DNA of 64,000 bases from Streptomyces xiamenensis (GTDB lineage: Bacteria; Actinomycetota; Actinomycetes; Streptomycetales; Streptomycetaceae), in the NCBI RefSeq assembly GCF_000993785.3, contig NZ_CP009922.3:2604001-2668000 (forward strand), read 5' to 3'. Every line of letters starts with the position of its first letter. Within the stretch, counting starts at the first letter, position 1. A program made the translations under genes and the position numbers. Under the pieces are notes generated by a model, which searched no databases, had not been told where the DNA came from, and saw only the letters and a list, made by a program, of their open reading frames with translations. Positions 24,689 through 33,887 of the stretch are shown here, one piece after another.

Positions 24689-25369
24689 TCAGGCGTCGTC
24701 GGCGTCGGCGTCCGCCGCGTCGTCGGCACCGTCCGTGTCCTCATCGCCCTCGGCGTCGGCGTCCGCGTCCTTCCCGGCGTCGGCGTCCTCCTGGTTCTCG
24801 CTGCCGGAACCGGACGGGGCGGGCGAGCTCTGGCAGCCCTCCTGCTTCAGCATCGCCGTGCGCAGATCCCCCGACTGCAACTCGCTCAGCGCCTGGTCAC
24901 CGCTCTGCCCCAGCGTGCTCAGCTGGCCCGCGATGTCCTTCAGGCCGTCGGAGAACGCGGACACGTCATCCGGGTTCAGCTCGTCGACCGAGGTCTTCAG
25001 ACCGGCGTACGACTCGGAGATGCTGTTCAGCTCACCGACCGCGTCCTGCCGCAGTTGCGCTCCGTTGTCGACCGGCGGGTCCCCGGCGTCATTGACGATG
25101 GTGGCGAGCGAGGAGTAGGCGTCGGAGATCTCCTGGAACGCCGCGGAGTCCGCCTGCTGCACCTCGGCGGCGGGCTTGCCGCCCTGGCTGGCCTCGGTGA
25201 TGGAGGCGCTGGCGGAACGGATCTTCTCGACCTCCGGCTGCATCTTGTCGCAGACGGACTTGGCCCATTCGTCGGCCTTGGCGTTGTCGTCGCTCCCGCA
25301 CCCCGTCAGCGTGAGCGTGAGCGCCAGCACCGCGCCGCTTGACCATGTGACCGCGCGTCCGTAGTACAC
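24689..25369 (-). CDS. Small secreted lipoprotein with acidic tail
   Basis: A 226-residue lipoprotein of unknown role. The signal peptide (WSSGAVLALTLTLTGCG) has lipobox LTGC. The body is helical and low in aromatic residues, with two isolated cysteines (one at VCDKM, one near EGCQSS) that may form a disulfide. The tail is an Asp/Ala/Glu repeat of about 45 residues ending DADADDA. The GTG start at 25369 with GAGGG upstream is preferred over the longer open frame. It lies 20 bp upstream of the methyltransferase gene on the same strand. Confidence 0.8.
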   Translation of the reverse strand: MYYGRAVTWSSGAVLALTLTLTGCGSDDNAKADEWAKSVCDKMQPEVEKIRSASASITEASQGGKPAAEVQQADSAAFQEISDAYSSLATIVNDAGDPPVDNGAQLRQDAVGELNSISESYAGLKTSVDELNPDDVSAFSDGLKDIAGQLSTLGQSGDQALSELQSGDLRTAMLKQEGCQSSPAPSGSGSENQEDADAGKDADADAEGDEDTDGADDAADADADDA

Positions 25370-25407
25370 CGTTCCCTCATCCCTTCGAGCCGCTGGGGCG
25401 GAACCTA

Positions 25408-26028
25408 CTACGCCGTCGATCCCTCTTCCGAGTGACGGGCGGTGCGGTCGCCCCGGATTGCAGCCATTTGCATCAGCGGCACCAGCATCTCCCGCAACTG
25501 ACCGGCGTCTTGATAGTGCACCCCGGTCATTCCGGTTCTCCGTGCCGCCTGGACATTCTCCAGGGCATCGTCGACGAACAGACACCGGCCCGGCGCCACC
25601 CCCGCCCGCCGGGCCGCGATCTCGTAGATTCCGGGCTGCGGCTTGGCGATGCCGATCCGCGCCGAGTTGACCACCCCGTCGGCCACATCGGCGGCGCCGA
25701 GACGCGCGAGGTCCGCCTCCAGGCGGGTGGTGCCGTTGGACACCAGCACCACCGGCACCTTGCGGCGCACCTCCCGCAGCATCCCCGCCACCTCGGGATC
25801 CAGCCGCCCGGCCCCCGCCGACCATTCGTCGGCCAGCGCACGCTGACCGGCGGGCAGCAGCTCACGCACGGCGGCCCGCCACTGCTCGTCCGTGACCGCT
25901 CCGGTGACGGCGGCCAGCAGCCGGTCGGGCTGGAACGCCAGCTCGTACACCGGGCGCATCCGCTCCCGGTCCGTGTCGTCCCACAGCCGCAGCACCCCGT
26001 CGATGTCGCACAGCACCGCACCCAGCAC
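25408..26028 (-). CDS. HAD-superfamily hydrolase
   Basis: A 206-residue phosphatase-like protein of the Cof/epoxide-hydrolase-N type HAD group. Motif I is CDIDGVL with nucleophile Asp8 and Asp10, motif II is VVLVSNGTT, motif III Lys lies in IGIAKPQPGIYE, and motif IV is FVDDALENVQAAR. The cap is helical. The start is GTG with GAGGTG upstream. It is the first gene of a leftward run with the lipoprotein and methyltransferase. Substrate unknown. Confidence 0.9.
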   Translation of the reverse strand: MLGAVLCDIDGVLRLWDDTDRERMRPVYELAFQPDRLLAAVTGAVTDEQWRAAVRELLPAGQRALADEWSAGAGRLDPEVAGMLREVRRKVPVVLVSNGTTRLEADLARLGAADVADGVVNSARIGIAKPQPGIYEIAARRAGVAPGRCLFVDDALENVQAARRTGMTGVHYQDAGQLREMLVPLMQMAAIRGDRTARHSEEGSTA

Positions 26029-26315
26029 GTTTCGTCACCTCAACAAGTCGGCCCAGGAATGGGACCCGTACACGAGCGAGATCGCGTCGCAGCGAAGTCG
26101 ATCTCATCCTTCACCCGGGGAGCGTCCGCCGTGTGGAGGAGCTGCGCCTGAGGCACCGGATGGGGCACGCCTTCCCCGCTCACGGCGCTCGATTCCCGAA
26201 TGGGTGGCCCTACCCGGTGTGCGGGCGGGCCCACTGTCATGTCCGAAATCCGCCGGACCCGGGGCCGGTGAGGGCGCAGGCTGGCAGGTGAGAGTGGAGA
26301 GGGAGAGAGAAACCG

Positions 26316-26804
26316 ATGACGACGACCACGGTATGGACACGTACGGACAGCCCGGTGGGTGAGCTGGTGCTGGTGGGCGACCCCGGCGGCGCCCTGTCGG
26401 CCATCGGGCTCCCGGAGTCGCCGAAGGGCTTCGCCGTCGACCCCGGCTGGCGGCGCGACGACGCGGTGTTCGCGGACGCCGTGCGGCAGCTGGCCGAGTA
26501 CTTCGCAGGGCGCCGTACCCGCTTCGAGCTGACGTACCTCCCCCTCGGTTCGGAGTTCCGGCGCCGGGTGTGGGCGGCGCTGGAGGACATTCCGTACGGC
26601 ACGACGACGACGTACGGTGCTGTCGCCGAGGCGATCGGGGCGTCGCGGGCGGCGGTACGTGCCGTGGGCGGCGCGATCGGGGCGAATCCGCTCATGCTGG
26701 TACGCCCCTGTCACCGGGTGATCGGCGCGGACGGCTCGCTGACCGGCTACGCGGGCGGCATCGAGCGCAAGCGGCTGTTGCTGGAGCGGGAAGGGGCGCT
26801 GTGA
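26316..26804 (+). CDS. ogt: Methylated-DNA-protein-cysteine methyltransferase
   Basis: A 162-residue suicide DNA-repair protein that removes alkyl groups from O6-guanine. The acceptor Cys132 lies in the hallmark PCHRV, preceded by GGAIGANPLMLVR. The DNA-binding helix-turn-helix region is FRRRVWAALEDIPYGTTTTYG. The short N-terminal domain without AdaA-type zinc cysteines favours Ogt over Ada. GGAGAGGGAGAG precedes the start. The stop codon overlaps a GTG that opens a short degraded-looking frame. Confidence 0.95.
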   Translation: MTTTTVWTRTDSPVGELVLVGDPGGALSAIGLPESPKGFAVDPGWRRDDAVFADAVRQLAEYFAGRRTRFELTYLPLGSEFRRRVWAALEDIPYGTTTTYGAVAEAIGASRAAVRAVGGAIGANPLMLVRPCHRVIGADGSLTGYAGGIERKRLLLEREGAL

Positions 26805-27199
26805 GCGAAGCGGCCGGAACGGAGGCGGGTGCGGGCGCGGGGCGGCTGCGCCGGGCCGGCGTGTTGCGGCCGGCCCGGGCGCGGGATGCTGTGTGGGGTC
26901 TGGCCCTGGCGGCCGCCGTCACGGCCGGGGCGCACGCGGCGGCGGGTCCGCGTCGTGCCCCGGGACCGGCCGCACGGGGCCGACGGCCGAGAGCCGGGTG
27001 CCGAGGCGTGGCGACCGGGACCGAGGGGGAGCGACCGGGTCAGCGTCCGGGAACGGGCGCGGCACTCACCTCCTCGTGCTCCTCGTCGTCCTCGACCGCG
27101 ATGCCGCGCCGCTTGGAGACGTACACGGCTCCGACGATGATGACGAGGGCGACGGCGGTGATCAGGGCCCGCAGCGGCCCGCTCGCGTCGTCTCCGTAG
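26801..27199 (+). pseudogene. Possible truncated sensor-kinase N-terminus
   Basis: A GTG overlapping the ogt stop in the GTGA manner starts a frame whose first 50 residues look like a sensor-kinase start: basic LRRAGVLRPARARDAVWGL then a membrane helix (LALAAAVTAGAHA). Beyond about 26960 it becomes Arg/Pro/Gly-rich and runs 160 bp antisense into the hppA 3' end, so no full protein is likely. The translational-coupling overlap and the coding-like beginning suggest the relic of a deleted gene. It could equally be a chance open frame. Confidence 0.35.
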
Positions 27200-29388
27200 C
27201 TGAGCGTGACGACTGCGGGGGCGATCAGCAGGGCCACCAGGTTCATGACCTTCAGCAGCGGGTTGATGGCCGGGCCCGCGGTGTCCTTGAACGGGTCGCC
27301 GACCGTGTCCCCGATGACGGTGGCCGCGTGCGCCTCGCTGCCCTTGCCGCCGTGGTGGCCGTCCTCGACGAGCTTCTTGGCGTTGTCCCAGGCGCCGCCG
27401 GAGTTCGCCAGGAACACGGCCATCAGGATGCCGGCCGCGATCGATCCGGCGAGGTAGGAGCCCAGCGCGCCGACCCCGAGGCTGAAGCCGACCGCGATCG
27501 GGGCCAGCACCGCCAGCAGGCCGGGGGTGGCCAGCTCGCGCAGTGAGTCGCGGGTGCAGATGTCCACGACCTTGCCGTACTCGGGCTGCTCGCTGTGGTC
27601 CATGATCCCGGGGCGCTCGCGGAACTGCCGGCGCACCTCGTACACCACGGAGCCCGCCGAGCGCGAGACGGCGTTGACGGCGAGCCCGGAGAACAGGAAG
27701 ACCACCGCCGCCCCGATGATCAGACCGACGAGGTTGTTGGGCTGCGATATGTCCAGGGACAGCAGCGTCACATCGGTGATCTTCTCCACCCCCACGTCTC
27801 CGATGGCGGTGGCGATGGCGTCCCGGTACGAGCCGAACAACGCCGCGGCGGCCAGCACCGCCGTGGCGATGGCGATGCCCTTGGTGACGGCCTTGGTGGT
27901 GTTGCCGACCGCGTCGAGATCGGTGAGCACCCGGGCGCCCTCGCCCTCCACGTCGCCGGACATCTCGGCGATGCCCTGCGCGTTGTCGGCGACGGGGCCG
28001 AAGGTGTCCATGGCGACGATGACCCCGACCGTCGTCAGCAGCCCGGTACCCGCCAGGGCCACCGCGAACAGCGCCAGCATGATCGTCGAGCCGGCCAGCA
28101 GGAACGCCGCGTACACGCTCAGACCCACCAGCAGCGCCGTGTAGACGGCCGACTCCAGACCGAGTGAGAACCCGGCGAGCACCACGGTGGCGGGCCCGGT
28201 CCGCGAGGTCTTGCCGATGTCCCGCACGGGACGCCGGGACGGCTCGGTGAAGTAGCCGGTGAGCTGCTGGATGAGGGCGGCCAGCACGATGCCGATGGCC
28301 ACGGCGGCGAGCGCGAACAGCCGGGGGTCGGCGTCGTGCCCGGCGATCTCCGGATCGCCGATCCCGGACAGCTCGGCGAAGGAGGCCGGGAGGTACGCGT
28401 AGGCGGCGACCGCCACCAGCACCAGCGAGATACCCGCCGAGAGGAAGAAGCCACGGTTGATGGCGGTCATGCTGCTGCGATCCCCGCGCCGCGGTGCGAC
28501 GAGGAAGATCCCGGCCATGGCGGTGAGGACACCGATCGCCGGGACCAGCAGCGGGAAGGCCAGCCCGGCGTCACCGAAGGCCACCGTGCCCAGGATCAGG
28601 GCGGCGACCAGCGTCACCGCGTACGACTCGAACAGGTCGGCCGCCATGCCCGCGCAGTCGCCGACGTTGTCGCCCACGTTGTCGGCGATGGTGGCGGCGT
28701 TGCGCGGGTCGTCCTCGGGGATGCCCTGCTCGACCTTGCCGACCAGGTCGGCGCCGACATCGGCTGCCTTGGTGAAGATGCCGCCGCCCACCCGCATGAA
28801 CATCGCGATCAGCGCGGCGCCCAGACCGAAGCCCTCCAGCACCTTGGGCGCGTCGGCCGCGTACACGAGCACCACGCAGGCGGCGCCGAGCAGCCCGAGG
28901 CCGACCGTGCACATGCCGACCACACCGCCGGTACGGAACGCGATCCGCATCGCCCGATGCCGAGCCGGTACCGCGTCGCGCTCATCGGCCGCACGCGCCG
29001 CTGCCGCCACCCGCACATTACTGCGCACCGCCAGCCACATTCCGATGTAACCGGTGGCGGCGGAGAAAAGCGCGCCGATCAGGAAGAACAGCGAACGGCC
29101 GATGCGCTGATTCCAGTCGTCGGCCGGCAGCAGAAAGAGCAGAAAGAACACGACGACGGCGAAAACCGAGACCGTGCGCAACTGGCGGGCGAGATAGGCG
29201 TTCGCCCCCTCCTGCACGGCGGCGGCGATCTTCTGCATGCCGGCGGTGCCCTCACCGGCGGCGAGCACCTGCCGGGCCAGCACCACGGCCAGGCCCAGCG
29301 CGGCGGCGGCGACCACCGCGATGATCACCACCAGGCCACGATCACCACCGGTCAACTCGGCGGCATGGATGTACGGAATTCCCGCCAT
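27040..29388 (-). CDS. hppA: Membrane proton-pumping pyrophosphatase (K+-independent)
   Basis: A 782-residue integral membrane enzyme with about 16 helices that couples PPi hydrolysis to proton export. The hydrolytic core is visible: DVGADLVGKVEQGIPEDDPR, NVGDNVGDCAGMAADLFE, and the late GGAWDNAKKLVEDG and GDTVGDPFKDT. The segment GNTTKAVTKG has Lys at the position that is Ala in K+-dependent enzymes, so K+-independent proton pumping is predicted. AAGGAGG precedes the ATG. It is downstream of the bldG pair but separated by a 195-bp leader with its own promoter-like element. Confidence 0.97.
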   Translation of the reverse strand: MAGIPYIHAAELTGGDRGLVVIIAVVAAAALGLAVVLARQVLAAGEGTAGMQKIAAAVQEGANAYLARQLRTVSVFAVVVFFLLFLLPADDWNQRIGRSLFFLIGALFSAATGYIGMWLAVRSNVRVAAAARAADERDAVPARHRAMRIAFRTGGVVGMCTVGLGLLGAACVVLVYAADAPKVLEGFGLGAALIAMFMRVGGGIFTKAADVGADLVGKVEQGIPEDDPRNAATIADNVGDNVGDCAGMAADLFESYAVTLVAALILGTVAFGDAGLAFPLLVPAIGVLTAMAGIFLVAPRRGDRSSMTAINRGFFLSAGISLVLVAVAAYAYLPASFAELSGIGDPEIAGHDADPRLFALAAVAIGIVLAALIQQLTGYFTEPSRRPVRDIGKTSRTGPATVVLAGFSLGLESAVYTALLVGLSVYAAFLLAGSTIMLALFAVALAGTGLLTTVGVIVAMDTFGPVADNAQGIAEMSGDVEGEGARVLTDLDAVGNTTKAVTKGIAIATAVLAAAALFGSYRDAIATAIGDVGVEKITDVTLLSLDISQPNNLVGLIIGAAVVFLFSGLAVNAVSRSAGSVVYEVRRQFRERPGIMDHSEQPEYGKVVDICTRDSLRELATPGLLAVLAPIAVGFSLGVGALGSYLAGSIAAGILMAVFLANSGGAWDNAKKLVEDGHHGGKGSEAHAATVIGDTVGDPFKDTAGPAINPLLKVMNLVALLIAPAVVTLSYGDDASGPLRALITAVALVIIVGAVYVSKRRGIAVEDDEEHEEVSAAPVPGR

Positions 29389-29583
29389 TCGTCCTCCTTG
29401 ACGCTCAGGCGTTGATCCGAAACGGACGTGGCCGGAGTGTAGGGAGAACTACGCGATCCAAAAAGGGGATGCGAAAGGAAAACGTGCGATCAATAACGGG
29501 GAAAGATCGAAGAAGGAAAGAGATCAAGAAATCGGTGGATCAAGAAATCCGCCCGGGAAAGGGATCACGGAGCGCAGGCCGGA
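29389..29583 (-). promoter_or_regulatory. Purine/pyrimidine-skewed hppA leader region
   Basis: The region is markedly poorer in GC than its surroundings and almost all purine on the plus strand between about 29440 and 29580. GATC recurs at least six times. On the minus strand TACACT (29441-29436) is a plausible -10 for hppA, giving a leader of about 40 nt. No clear -35 was identified. Confidence 0.45.
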
Positions 29584-30003
29584 TCAGGAGAAAGCGGCGT
29601 CCATGGTGGGCCAGCTCATCCGGATCGCACCGCCGTGCTCATCGGCGATGACCTCCACGTCGTCCACCAGACCGCTGATCACCGCGAGCCCCAGCTCATC
29701 CGTCTCCTCGGCGGCCTCCGCCGCCGGCTTGCCGTGCGGCACCTGCACCACGCTCGGCGCGTCGTCCCCGACCTCGATCGTGAACGACTTCTCCGCCTCG
29801 GTGAGGGTCACGCGCACCGGGGACGTCAGCCCGTGCGCCGTGTGCAACCCCACGGCACGGCTGCACGCCTCACCCACCGCGAGCCGCAGCTCGTCCAGCG
29901 CCGACTCGTCGACGCCGGCCCGCCGCGCCACCGCGGCGGCCACCAGCCGGGCGGTCCGCACATGCTCGGGCGACGCGCTGAAGCGAAGTTCGACGGTGGC
30001 CAT
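29584..30003 (-). CDS. Anti-sigma factor-type ATPase, BldG partner
   Basis: A 139-residue RsbW/SpoIIAB-type protein. The N-box reads ELRLAVGEACSRAVGLH, and the G-box region is ETDELGLAVISGLVDDVEV; the catalytic Glu and Asn positions are less canonical than in RsbW. It lies 95 bp downstream of bldG. In S. coelicolor the equivalent gene (SCO3548) is co-transcribed with bldG and its product binds BldG, acting antagonistically on development and antibiotic production. The same role is inferred from synteny and family. Confidence 0.93.
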   Translation of the reverse strand: MATVELRFSASPEHVRTARLVAAAVARRAGVDESALDELRLAVGEACSRAVGLHTAHGLTSPVRVTLTEAEKSFTIEVGDDAPSVVQVPHGKPAAEAAEETDELGLAVISGLVDDVEVIADEHGGAIRMSWPTMDAAFS

Positions 30004-30030
30004 GCCATCCCCCTCGGTCGTACACGGACA

Positions 30031-30062
30031 CCGCCCCGGGGACCGATGCCGGTCCGGGGCGG
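30031..30062 (-). promoter_or_regulatory. Intergenic hairpin between bldG and its partner gene
   Basis: CCGCCCCGGGGACC (30031-30044) pairs with GGTCCGGGGCGG (30051-30062), a 12-bp stem with a 2-nt bulge and a 6-nt loop. It would act as a partial terminator, giving both bldG-only and bldG-partner transcripts, as reported for S. coelicolor. Confidence 0.6.
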
Positions 30063-30098
30063 CTCACAGTGATGATGTCGTACGGATCCCGCGCCGAC

Positions 30099-30440
30099 TC
30101 AGTCGGTCGCCGCGATCGCCTCTTCGACCGACTCGTGGATCGGGAACACCTTCGTCAGACCGGTGATCCGGAAGATCTTCAGGATCCGCTCCTGGTTGCA
30201 CACCAGCCGCAGCGAACCCTCCTGGGCCCTGACCCGCTTCAGACCACCAACCAGCACACCCAGACCGGTGGAGTCCAGGAAGTCCACGCGCTCCATGTCC
30301 ACCACCAGGTGGTGATTGCCCTCATTCACCAGCTCTACCAGCTGTTCGCGCAGCTTGGGCGCGGTGTATACGTCAATCTCGCCACCGACCTCGACGACCG
30401 TACGGTCACCTACGGTCCTGGTCGAAAGGGACAGGTCCAC
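30099..30440 (-). CDS. bldG: Anti-sigma factor antagonist BldG
   Basis: A 113-residue STAS-domain protein of the SpoIIAA/RsbV type. The phospho-acceptor Ser57 lies in [15 protein letters not shown]. The GTG start at 30440 has GGAGGAG upstream and gives exactly the length and N-terminus ([20 protein letters not shown]) of the S. coelicolor protein as I recall it. BldG in unphosphorylated form titrates anti-sigma factors, and is required for aerial growth and antibiotic synthesis. Only 56 bp separate it from the divergent helicase start, so part of its promoter region must lie inside that gene. Confidence 0.97.
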   Translation of the reverse strand: MDLSLSTRTVGDRTVVEVGGEIDVYTAPKLREQLVELVNEGNHHLVVDMERVDFLDSTGLGVLVGGLKRVRAQEGSLRLVCNQERILKIFRITGLTKVFPIHESVEEAIAATD

Positions 30441-30496
30441 GGACTCCTCCAGCACCTTGCTAACGAGCGGTCGCCCCCCATGGATCGGCAGCCGCC

Positions 30497-32944
30497 ATGG
30501 CATTCAATCACCTACCGCCTGCCCACGACGACGTCTTACAGCCATTGTCCGTCCAACCAGTGACAGACTCGGTGCTGATGTCCCACGACCAGCCACCGCC
30601 AATCGCAGGCGTCCCCGCCGCCCGCCGGCCCTCCCCGGGGGAGGTGCTGGCGCGCCTGGGCAGGCCAAGTGACCGCTCCGAGCGGATCACCCATACGGAG
30701 CACCTGCCCGCCAGAACGGGCCGTCATGCCCCCTGGCCGCAAGGGATACCGAGCGCGATCACCGACGCCGTACGGGCCGCCGGCATCGACCTGCCCTGGG
30801 CCCACCAGGCACGTACCGCCGAGCTCGCGCTGGCCGGCACCTCCGTCGTGCTGTCCACCGGCACCGCCTCCGGCAAGTCCCTCGCCTATCAGGTGCCCCT
30901 GCTGACCGGGCTGCTCGACGGCGGCACCGCGCTCTACCTCGCCCCCACCAAGGCCCTGGCCGCCGACCAGCGCCGCGCCCTGCGCGCCCTGGCCGCCCCC
31001 CTGGGGAGCGCCGTACGACCCGCCGTGTACGACGGCGACACCCCGCCCGAGGAACGCACCTGGGCGCGCGAGCACGCCAACGCGCTGCTCACCAACCCCG
31101 ACATGCTGCACCGGTCCCTGCTGCCGGGACACCGCCGCTGGTCCGGCTTCCTGCGCCGGCTGCGCTATGTCGTCGTCGACGAGTGCCACGTCTACCGGGG
31201 CGTCTTCGGCTCGCACGTCGCCCAGGTGCTGCGCCGGCTGCGCCGGGTCGCCGGCCACCACGGCGCCGAACCGGTCTTCGTGCTCGCCTCCGCCACCACC
31301 GCGGAACCGGGCGCCGCAGCCACCCGCCTCACCGGGCTGCCCGTGACCGAGGTCACCGAGGACTCCGCCCCGCGCGGCGAGGTCGTCTTCGCCCTGTGGG
31401 AGCCACCCCTCACCGAGGCCCACGGGGAACGCGGCGCACCGCTGCGCCGCACCGCCACCGCAGAGAGCGCCGACCTGCTCACCGACCTCACGGTCGCCGG
31501 CGCCCGCACCGTCGCCTTCGTGCGCTCGCGGCGCGGCGCCGAACTGATCTCGCTGATCGCCCAGGAACGTCTCGCCGAGGTGGACCGCTCCCTGGCGGGC
31601 CGGGTCCAGGCGTACCGGGGCGGCTACCTCCCCGAGGAACGCCGCGCCCTGGAACGCGCCCTGCACAGCGGTGAACTGCTGGGACTCGCCGCCACCAACG
31701 CCCTGGAGCTGGGCGTGGACATCGCGGGCCTGGACGCCGTGATCCTGGCCGGCTACCCGGGGACCCGGGCCTCGCTGTGGCAGCAGGCCGGGCGGGCGGG
31801 ACGCAGACGGCAGGGCGCGCTGGCCGTGATGGTGGCCCGCGACGACCCGCTGGACACCTACCTGGTGCACCACCCAGAGGCGCTCTTCCGGCAGCCGGTC
31901 GAATCGACGGTGCTGGACCCGGCCAACCCGTACGTGCTCGCCCCGCACCTGTGCGCGGCGGCGGCCGAGGTCCCGCTCACCGAGGCGGACGGCGGTGAGG
32001 ACCTGTTCGGCGCGGCGGGGGGCGCGCTGCTGCCCAAACTGGCCGACCGCGGCCTGCTGCGCCGCCGCGGCACCGGCTGGTACTGGACGCGCCGCGAGCG
32101 GCCCGCCGACCTCGTCGACATCCGCGGACAGGGCGGGCGGCCGGTGCAGGTGGTGGAGCAGGCCACCGGGCGGCTGCTGGGCACGGTGGACGCGTCCGCC
32201 GCCCACTCCACCGTTCACGAGGGCGCCGTCCACCTCCACCGGGGCTCCAGCTACGTCGTGCGGGAACTGGACCTGACGGACTCCGTCGCCCTGGTCGAGG
32301 AGTCGAGCCCGCCCTGGTCCACCTCGGCGCGTGATGTCGCCGACATCTCGATCCTGGAGACGGAGACCGAGATCCCGTGGGGCCCGGCGAAGCTGTGCTT
32401 CGGCTCGGTGGAGGTGACCAACCAGGTCGTCTCCTATCTGCGCCGCAAACTGCTGACGGGCGAGATCCTGGGCGAGACCAGCCTGGACCTGCCGCCGCGC
32501 TCGCTGCGCACCCGGGCGGTGTGGTGGACGGTCACCGAGGACCAACTGGACGCGGCCCGGATCACCCCGGAGATCCTCCCGGGCGCCCTGCACGCCGCCG
32601 AACACGCCTCCATCGGCATGCTGCCGCTGTTCGCCACCTGCGACCGCTGGGACATCGGTGGCGTCTCCACCGCCCTGCACCCCGACACACTCCTTCCGAC
32701 GGTCTTCGTCCACGACGGCCATCCGGGCGGGGCGGGCTTCGCCGAGCGCGGGTTCCACACCGCCCGCGCCTGGCTGACCGCCACCCGGGATGCGATCGCC
32801 GCCTGCGGCTGCGAGGCCGGCTGCCCGTCGTGCGTCCAGTCGCCCAAGTGCGGCAACGGCAACGAGCCCCTGCACAAGCGCGGCGCCATCCGGCTGCTCA
32901 CGGAACTGCTGCGTCATGAGGCCCCGCCCGAGCCCGCGCCGTGA
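30497..32944 (+). CDS. DEAH-box helicase with DUF1998 domain (MrfA/YprA-like), TTA codon
   Basis: An 815-residue superfamily 2 helicase. Walker A is STGTASGKS (120-128), Walker B is DECH, and motif VI is [12 protein letters not shown]. The C-terminal DUF1998/MZB domain carries a four-Cys cluster in [16 protein letters not shown]. The B. subtilis relative MrfA repairs mitomycin lesions. The first 28 codons have atypical usage, including CTA and a TTA at 30536-30538. I recall the Streptomyces orthologue as one of few conserved TTA genes starting MAFNHLP, so I keep this start; ATG 30578 is the alternative. It overlaps the tad pseudopilin gene by 47 bp at its 3' end. Confidence 0.93.
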   Translation: MAFNHLPPAHDDVLQPLSVQPVTDSVLMSHDQPPPIAGVPAARRPSPGEVLARLGRPSDRSERITHTEHLPARTGRHAPWPQGIPSAITDAVRAAGIDLPWAHQARTAELALAGTSVVLSTGTASGKSLAYQVPLLTGLLDGGTALYLAPTKALAADQRRALRALAAPLGSAVRPAVYDGDTPPEERTWAREHANALLTNPDMLHRSLLPGHRRWSGFLRRLRYVVVDECHVYRGVFGSHVAQVLRRLRRVAGHHGAEPVFVLASATTAEPGAAATRLTGLPVTEVTEDSAPRGEVVFALWEPPLTEAHGERGAPLRRTATAESADLLTDLTVAGARTVAFVRSRRGAELISLIAQERLAEVDRSLAGRVQAYRGGYLPEERRALERALHSGELLGLAATNALELGVDIAGLDAVILAGYPGTRASLWQQAGRAGRRRQGALAVMVARDDPLDTYLVHHPEALFRQPVESTVLDPANPYVLAPHLCAAAAEVPLTEADGGEDLFGAAGGALLPKLADRGLLRRRGTGWYWTRRERPADLVDIRGQGGRPVQVVEQATGRLLGTVDASAAHSTVHEGAVHLHRGSSYVVRELDLTDSVALVEESSPPWSTSARDVADISILETETEIPWGPAKLCFGSVEVTNQVVSYLRRKLLTGEILGETSLDLPPRSLRTRAVWWTVTEDQLDAARITPEILPGALHAAEHASIGMLPLFATCDRWDIGGVSTALHPDTLLPTVFVHDGHPGGAGFAERGFHTARAWLTATRDAIAACGCEAGCPSCVQSPKCGNGNEPLHKRGAIRLLTELLRHEAPPEPAP

Positions 32945-33887
32945 CGGTGTAAGGGCCCACGCCGCCCTCGACCGAGAGGTCGGAGATCTCCCCGGCCATG
33001 TCGCAGCGCGCCAGTCGCACCCGATGCGCGAGCGCCACCCGTTCGGCCGCCGCACAGGCCGTACGGGACCCGCCGAGTGCGTGGTCGGCGGCGGCGAGCG
33101 CCGCCAGGTCGGCACCGGTGGCGACCCTTTGCCGTACCTCGACCACCTGTCCCAGGACGAGGACGGCGCCGAACGCCCCGCACAGCAGCGCCCCGACCGC
33201 CGCCCCCCACACGGAGGCGATCCCCCGATCGTCCCGGCCGAGCGGGGTGGCGGCCCGGCCGTGCCCGGTGCATGGCCCGGAGTCGGACCGTGACGACGGA
33301 CGGTCGCCGGCCCGCCGGCCCCGCCGCCCCCTTGCCACGCGGGCCGCCGACCCGCCGGTGACCGGCGCCCGGCCCTTCGGTGCCCCGCTCGGACCGGTGA
33401 AGCGTCCAGGCTCCTCCCGGACCCCGCCATGAGCGTCGACGGGGACGGGACCCTCCCGGGCCTCGGCGTGGGCGGCGGCGAGGGCAGGCTCTTCGCGGGC
33501 GTCGGCCTGAGCGATGGCAGGAACAGGGCTCTCCCGAGGCTCGGCATGGGCGGTGGCGGCGGCGGAGACGTCGAGTCCCAGGGCGGCGGGGCCGGGGGTT
33601 CGGGCCCGGACCTCCACCCGTTGCAGCTGATCCTCGGTGTGCAACCGGACATCCGCGCCCTGGGGCGCAGCGGCCCGCGCCACCGCCAGCACGACGGAGG
33701 CCGGTTCGCCCCGGGCGGCCGCGCGGGTCGCGGCCCGCGCGGCGTCACCGCAGCGCAACTGGGTCGCCACCGCGCCCAGTGCCCACAGCAGCATGGCGAG
33801 CAGAGCCACCAGCGCGGGCGCGACAATGGCCGTCTCGGCGGTGACATAGCCCCGTTCGCGCCCACGGCGACGCTCACAGCGGCCCAC
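32898..33887 (-). CDS. Fused TadE-like and Rv3654c-like pseudopilin proteins
   Basis: A 329-residue protein joining two modules normally made from separate genes. Residues 1-108 form a TadE-type protein: RGYVTAETAIVAPALVALLAM is the prepilin-like helix. Residues 218-322 match the Rv3654c-type TadE-like protein found beside actinobacterial helicase/tad loci (DRGIASVWGAAVGALLCGAF, then TGADLAALAAADHAL). The linker of about 110 residues has 12-14-residue repeats ending REExPxx or REGPVPV. The GTG at 33887 overlaps the preceding gene by 14 bp; a TTG at 33926 is less likely. It probably belongs to the Flp-type pilus or secretion apparatus encoded upstream. Confidence 0.78.
   Translation of the reverse strand: MGRCERRRGRERGYVTAETAIVAPALVALLAMLLWALGAVATQLRCGDAARAATRAAARGEPASVVLAVARAAAPQGADVRLHTEDQLQRVEVRARTPGPAALGLDVSAAATAHAEPRESPVPAIAQADAREEPALAAAHAEAREGPVPVDAHGGVREEPGRFTGPSGAPKGRAPVTGGSAARVARGRRGRRAGDRPSSRSDSGPCTGHGRAATPLGRDDRGIASVWGAAVGALLCGAFGAVLVLGQVVEVRQRVATGADLAALAAADHALGGSRTACAAAERVALAHRVRLARCDMAGEISDLSVEGGVGPYTVTARARAGPHDAAVP

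Noticed and set aside
30536..33877. 1113-codon minus-strand frame opposite the helicase
   Set aside because: Antisense shadow of the helicase with no domain; the real minus-strand gene here is the pseudopilin fusion in another frame.
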